Of a stretch of 9,512 nucleotides of DNA, positions 7,011 to 9,512 are shown one piece after another. A program made the translations under genes and the position numbers. This DNA comes from JANNAV01 sp031384695 (GTDB lineage Bacteria > Pseudomonadota > Alphaproteobacteria > Rhodobacterales > Rhodobacteraceae). A model generated the notes under the pieces. That model did no database searches. It was not told where the DNA came from and saw only the letters and a list, made by a program, of their open reading frames with translations. The stretch's first letter is position 1. Every line of letters begins with the position of its first letter. Location of the stretch: NCBI GenBank assembly GCA_031384695.1, contig JANNAV010000289.1, forward strand, positions 1-9,512. The letters run 5' to 3'.

Positions 7011-7985
7011 TCACTGACCGGTGACTTGCGGGTCGGACGCGAAATCCGCCGCATTCGCCGCTGTCAGCAGCCGGGTGCCGAGGCCCACGAATGGGGTAAC
7101 CTCAGCGCCGGTGATCGCCGCCATCATCTGGTCCATGCCGGTTTTGCCCATGGCGTAGGGGTCTTGCACAACCAGACCGTCGATCTTGCCATCCTTGACC
7201 ATCTGGTAGGAGACGGGGTCCAGATCAAAGCCTACCAGCTTGACCTTGCCCTGCATCCCGCCAGCTTCGAGCGCAGCATAGGCGCCTTGCAGCACGACCT
7301 GATTGAACGAAAACACGCCCGCGACCTCCGGTTCGGCGACGATCAGATCCTCCATCGTGCGGCGGCCGTTGTCGAGCGTCATGTCCGGCGGCATCGCGGC
7401 CTCGGGCAGGACGGTCAGGCCGAGTTCGGTGGCGCGATCTTCAAAGCCCTTCTGGCGCAGTTGCGCATTGTCATTGGTGGGCGCGTAATCGAGGGTCACC
7501 ACCTTGGCCCCGGCGGGCACCAGCCTGGCCATTTCTTCGGCGGCAAGTTTTCCACCGGCCAGATTGTCGGTGATGATGGTCGAGGCGATCTCGCCCTTGC
7601 GCACGCCGATGTCGGTTACCACCACCGGCAGCTTGTTGGCGTTGTAAAGGTTGGTGATCGGCTCGCCCACCAGAACGGAATCGCCCGGGAAGATCATCAG
7701 GCCCTGCACGCCTTGGGCGAACAGATCCTCCAGATCATTGACCTGACGGGATTTATCGGTATCGCCGCCGTTGGTGACAACGATGTCGATGTTGTAACCC
7801 CTGGCCTTCCATTCCTCGGCCGAAGCTTTGGCACCGTTCACCATGGTGACAAGGAACGGGTTGGTGCCCCAGAACACCGAATAGCCGATCTTCACATCCT
7901 CGGCGATTGCCGCCCCGGCCAGCAGCAGCGATGTTGCGGTGCCAGTGGCGGCCAGCCGCAGCCAGTGCTTCACGTTTGCAGTCAT
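7011..7985 (-). CDS. Periplasmic sugar-binding protein of a CUT2 ABC transporter (Peripla_BP_4-like)
   Basis: Captures the substrate in the periplasm and delivers it to the permease. The 324-residue precursor has a clear Sec signal peptide: basic start with K6 and R10, hydrophobic core about 11-24, and probable cleavage after AIA at 26-28 (before EDV). The mature part shows the type I periplasmic-binding fold typical of ribose/xylose-like proteins: VKIGYSVFWGTNPFLVTMVNG, a DLFAQGVQGLMIFPGDS segment, PVVVTDIGV, ITDNLAGGKLAAEEM, and GKVKLVGFDLDP followed by GKIDGLVVQDPYAMGK. It is the first gene of the transporter operon and has the strongest ribosome binding site in the window, consistent with high expression. 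An operator-bearing promoter lies directly upstream. Family is confident; the ligand (a pentose, a pentonic acid or a polyol) cannot be read from the sequence. Confidence 0.94.
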   Translation of the reverse strand: MTANVKHWLRLAATGTATSLLLAGAAIAEDVKIGYSVFWGTNPFLVTMVNGAKASAEEWKARGYNIDIVVTNGGDTDKSRQVNDLEDLFAQGVQGLMIFPGDSVLVGEPITNLYNANKLPVVVTDIGVRKGEIASTIITDNLAGGKLAAEEMARLVPAGAKVVTLDYAPTNDNAQLRQKGFEDRATELGLTVLPEAAMPPDMTLDNGRRTMEDLIVAEPEVAGVFSFNQVVLQGAYAALEAGGMQGKVKLVGFDLDPVSYQMVKDGKIDGLVVQDPYAMGKTGMDQMMAAITGAEVTPFVGLGTRLLTAANAADFASDPQVTGQ

Positions 7986-7990
7986 CTGTT

Positions 7991-8000
7991 TCTCCTCCTC
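7991..8000 (-). promoter_or_regulatory. Strong ribosome binding site of the sugar-binding protein gene
   Basis: The minus strand reads GAGGAGGAGA, ending 5 nt before the ATG at 7985. It is the best Shine-Dalgarno in the window and fixes this start. Confidence 0.85.
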
Positions 8001-8011
8001 GGTTGCAGTTT

Positions 8012-8037
8012 ATTGTATCGTTAAAATTTCCAGACAA
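8012..8037 (-). promoter_or_regulatory. Candidate promoter of the transporter-dehydratase operon
   Basis: On the minus strand TTGTCT (8037-8032) could be the -35 element and TACAAT (8017-8012, 5 of 6 to consensus) the -10 element. The 14-bp spacer is short, so the -35 call is weak; the -10 is better supported. The leader to the binding-protein ATG would be about 20-25 nt and contains the ribosome binding site. The LacI-type operator at 8013-8029 overlaps the spacer and the -10, as expected for repression. Confidence 0.4.
8013..8029. promoter_or_regulatory. Operator copy 1 (LacI-type, in transporter promoter)
   Basis: Plus strand TTGTATCGTTAAAATTT, centred on CG at 8019-8020. It differs at a few positions from the two other copies at 8198-8214 and 9470-9486. 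It is an imperfect palindrome around CpG, the usual geometry for LacI-family sites, where a hinge leucine inserts at the central CpG. Confidence 0.6.
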
Positions 8038-8057
8038 GGCATTGCCCTGCTGGCAGA

Positions 8058-8195
8058 TCAGATCGTGCGGTCTCCCTCGATCGCGATTGCCCGACCTGTC
8101 GCAAACGCAACCCCGTCACTTGCCAGACAGATGGCCAGGGTTGCAAATTGTTCGGCGCGCCGCAGCCTGCCCATCGGCAGGCGGGCGCAGGCCGG
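8058..8195 (-). pseudogene. C-terminal remnant of a short-chain dehydrogenase/reductase (SDR)
   Basis: The minus strand encodes about 42 residues that read as the end of a classical SDR: PMGRLRRAEQFATLAICLAS, then DGVAFATGRAIAIEGDRTI and a TGA at 8060-8058. This matches the family pattern PxGR-(G)-xxEExAxxxxFLASDxAxxxTGxxxxVDGG. The Rossmann nucleotide-binding part, the catalytic Ser-Tyr-Lys and everything else (about 200 residues) are absent. The similarity stops abruptly next to a run of A on the minus strand and the operator copy at 8198-8214. The frame stays open upstream to an ATG at 8234, so a 58-residue hybrid peptide could be made, but it could not be an enzyme. Sugar dehydrogenases of this family often supply the first step of oxidative pentose pathways, so loss of a former operon member by deletion is a reasonable reading. 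Assignment rests on recognition of the C-terminal pattern only. Confidence 0.6.
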
Positions 8196-8197
8196 TT

Positions 8198-8214
8198 TTT
8201 TATCGTTAATATTT
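8198..8214. promoter_or_regulatory. Operator copy 2 (LacI-type, at the edge of the SDR remnant)
   Basis: Plus strand TTTTATCGTTAATATTT, centred on CG at 8204-8205, 185 bp upstream of operator copy 1. It differs from copy 3 at one position of 17. No intact gene follows it on the minus strand before the transporter. It may be what is left of a promoter for the lost SDR gene, or an auxiliary site that lets the regulator bridge two operators. Confidence 0.55.
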
Positions 8215-8354
8215 TGCGATATGGGTAAGATCATGGTCTGGTCATGTTCTGTTCGGGATTGCGGAAGCTTTCATGGCCGGGGTCATGTGCGCGGCGCGCG
8301 ATGGATACCGCGGTGCGCCCAGTGCCGGGATATGTGGGGGCCGACGGATGACCT

Positions 8355-9380
8355 TCATGACGGGCGCACCCATGGCACGGCGCTGCCCCGGATGACGAGG
8401 GAACAGGGCACGATGTCAATATGCGGCGTTGCCATCACCGAGCGGTTGGTGACGCAATCGGTGAGGCGCTGCATGGCGAGGCTGGCGAGGGCGAAGGAAT
8501 CATACGCCACCGACGTCAGCCGGATCGGATCAAGCGAAGAAAACGCCATGTCATCAAAGCCCACCACCGACAGCGTGTCTGGCACCCGCCGCCCGAGGCT
8601 GGCCGCCGCATCCAGCACGCCGTAGGCCATCAGATCGCTGGAGCAGAACACGGCGGTGATATCGGGTGCCCGCGTCAGCAACGCACCGATGGCCGCGCTG
8701 GCGCCTTCGCGGGTATAATCGCCGGATTCTGTCAGGGCCGGATCGACAGATATGCCATTTGCGTTGAGGGCCTCGGCATAGCCATGCGCACGTTCGGTGC
8801 CGGTAAAGATCGGCAGGCCGCGCACATGGGCGATCCGGCGATGGCCAAGGCCAATCAGATGCTCCACCGCAAGGCGCGCGCCAGCCCGATTATCGGCGCC
8901 GACAAAATCCTGCGCCGCGCGGGGGCCCCGGTTCATGATCTCGATGCAGGGCACGCCAGAGCGGCCTGCCGCCTGCTGCGCCACACCGGCATTGTCCGCC
9001 GTCGACAACAAGATGCCCGCCACCTGATGATCCAGCATCTGGTTGACAAGTTGAGCCTCTCGTTCGGCGCTCCGGTCTGATACCGCCACGATGATGGAGA
9101 AGCCCTTTTGCGCGGCGACGATGGCGACGGTTTGCGCGATTTCGGGGTATTTGGAGTTTGTGATGCTTGGCATCACCAATGCGATCAGGCTGGACTGGCT
9201 GGTCTTGAGCGAGCGCGCCAGTGCATTGGCGCGGTAGCCCATCCGCGCGCAAGCCTCCAGCACGCGTTGCTTGGTGTCATCCCTGACAACGGGTTTGCCG
9301 TTGATGACGTTGGAAACTGTCTGCTCTGACAAGCCCAGCGCGCGCGCCACATCCTTCAACGTTGTTTTCTGGAAGGTCAT
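8355..9380 (-). CDS. LacI-family transcriptional regulator
   Basis: DNA-binding repressor expected to sense a sugar or sugar acid and control the transporter-dehydratase operon. From ATG 9380 it has 341 residues, the normal LacI size. The N-terminal helix-turn-helix is TLKDVARALGLSEQTVSNVI (7-26), followed by GYRANALARSL with the hinge Leu-Ala at 54-55 that in this family inserts at the central CpG of the operator. The rest is a periplasmic-binding-protein-like effector domain (SLIALVMPSITNSKYPEIAQ; GADNRAGARLAVEHLIGLGH; FCSSDLMAYGVLDAA; VVGFDDMAFSSL). The frame is open further upstream to a TTG at 9503, but that TTG is inside the likely -35 box and the extra 41 residues are unlike LacI N-termini. 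ATG 9464 is also possible but would make the message nearly leaderless. The gene points the same way as the operon and probably represses itself through the operator at 9470-9486. Confidence 0.92.
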   Translation of the reverse strand: MTFQKTTLKDVARALGLSEQTVSNVINGKPVVRDDTKQRVLEACARMGYRANALARSLKTSQSSLIALVMPSITNSKYPEIAQTVAIVAAQKGFSIIVAVSDRSAEREAQLVNQMLDHQVAGILLSTADNAGVAQQAAGRSGVPCIEIMNRGPRAAQDFVGADNRAGARLAVEHLIGLGHRRIAHVRGLPIFTGTERAHGYAEALNANGISVDPALTESGDYTREGASAAIGALLTRAPDITAVFCSSDLMAYGVLDAAASLGRRVPDTLSVVGFDDMAFSSLDPIRLTSVAYDSFALASLAMQRLTDCVTNRSVMATPHIDIVPCSLVIRGSAVPWVRPS

Positions 9381-9469
9381 GCCGTCCCACTTGTTCACAT
9401 TGCGAAAGTCCACCGGCCAGCCGCAGGTTCTGGCAAGAAACCATCTTGCAAATCGGTGAGTTTTCATTA

Positions 9470-9486
9470 TTTTAACGTTAATATTT
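9470..9486. promoter_or_regulatory. Operator copy 3 (LacI-type, in regulator promoter)
   Basis: Plus strand TTTTAACGTTAATATTT, with a perfect 10-bp palindrome TTAACGTTAA centred on CG at 9476-9477. It is the most symmetric of the three copies and overlaps the regulator's -10 region, implying autoregulation. Confidence 0.6.
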
Positions 9487-9503
9487 TCTAAAAATGCTGT
9501 CAA
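9475..9503 (-). promoter_or_regulatory. Candidate promoter of the LacI-family regulator gene
   Basis: The minus strand has a consensus -35 box TTGACA (9503-9498), then a 17-bp spacer and a poor -10 (TAACGT, 9480-9475) in very AT-rich DNA. The operator lies across the end of the spacer and the -10. Transcription would start near 9468, giving a leader of about 90 nt before the ATG at 9380. Confidence 0.45.
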
Positions 9504-9512
9504 GGCATTTTG

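Larger units (their letters stand above)
7986..8354. other. 369-bp interval between regulator and transporter genes
   Basis: Contains, from right to left, about 140 bp (8215-8354) in which I see no gene and no clear terminator for the regulator, then operator copy 2, the SDR C-terminal remnant, the candidate transporter promoter with operator copy 1, and the ribosome binding site. A 7-bp hairpin (8165-8171 with 8176-8182) also occurs, but it lies in the conserved PMGRL-coding part of the SDR remnant and is probably incidental. Confidence 0.6.

Noticed and set aside
5757..8024. 755-codon open frame on the plus strand
   Set aside because: Antisense to the ATPase and binding-protein genes, crossing their boundary and stem-loop. 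Composition is His/Gln/Gly/Arg-rich with no family features.
8231..8419. 62-codon minus-strand ORF overlapping the regulator's 3' end
   Set aside because: Mostly out-of-frame reading of the regulator's tail and spacer, with no ribosome binding site or recognisable domain.
1..9512. Search for CRISPR arrays, tRNA/rRNA genes, insertion sequences and attachment sites
   Set aside because: No regularly spaced repeats, tRNA cloverleaf, transposase or terminal inverted repeats were seen; the only repeated element is the 17-bp operator motif.

Overview
The window is high-GC bacterial DNA with every confident gene on the minus strand. Codon use, weak promoter hexamers and protein resemblance fit an alphaproteobacterium, most likely of the Rhodobacteraceae. 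That assignment is inference; no RNA gene or other taxonomic marker is present. Many long open frames occur on the plus strand, but they are antisense shadows of the minus-strand genes.

Reading in the direction of transcription (right to left), the window starts with a LacI-family regulator (9380-8355) whose promoter carries an AT-rich operator. A 369-bp interval (7986-8354) follows. It holds a second copy of that operator, the last ~42 codons of a short-chain dehydrogenase (a gene remnant), and a third operator copy in the promoter of the next gene. Then comes a three-gene CUT2-type (ribose/xylose-like) sugar ABC importer: periplasmic binding protein (7985-7011), double ATPase (6971-5451) and permease (5454-4423). 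Next is a sugar-acid dehydratase of the IlvD/Edd family very like Caulobacter D-xylonate dehydratase (4265-2466). A 54-codon open frame links permease and dehydratase by 4-bp ATGA overlaps at both ends; whether it is a gene is open.

The left quarter (2227 to beyond position 1) is an unrelated gene: the N-terminal ~742 residues of an MmeI-like (Type IIL) fused restriction-modification enzyme, with an intact nuclease motif and adenine-methyltransferase motifs. Its target-recognition and C-terminal parts lie outside the window.

The proposed logic is that the LacI-type regulator represses its own gene and the transporter-dehydratase operon through a shared operator (three copies, all centred on CG). 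A pentose or pentonic acid would be imported and dehydrated to a 2-keto-3-deoxy acid. The sugar dehydrogenase step is missing except for the SDR remnant, and no lactonase or later enzyme is in the window. The most notable items are the three-copy operator, the operator fused to the dehydrogenase remnant, the ATGA-bracketed small ORF, and the restriction-modification gene next to the sugar operon.
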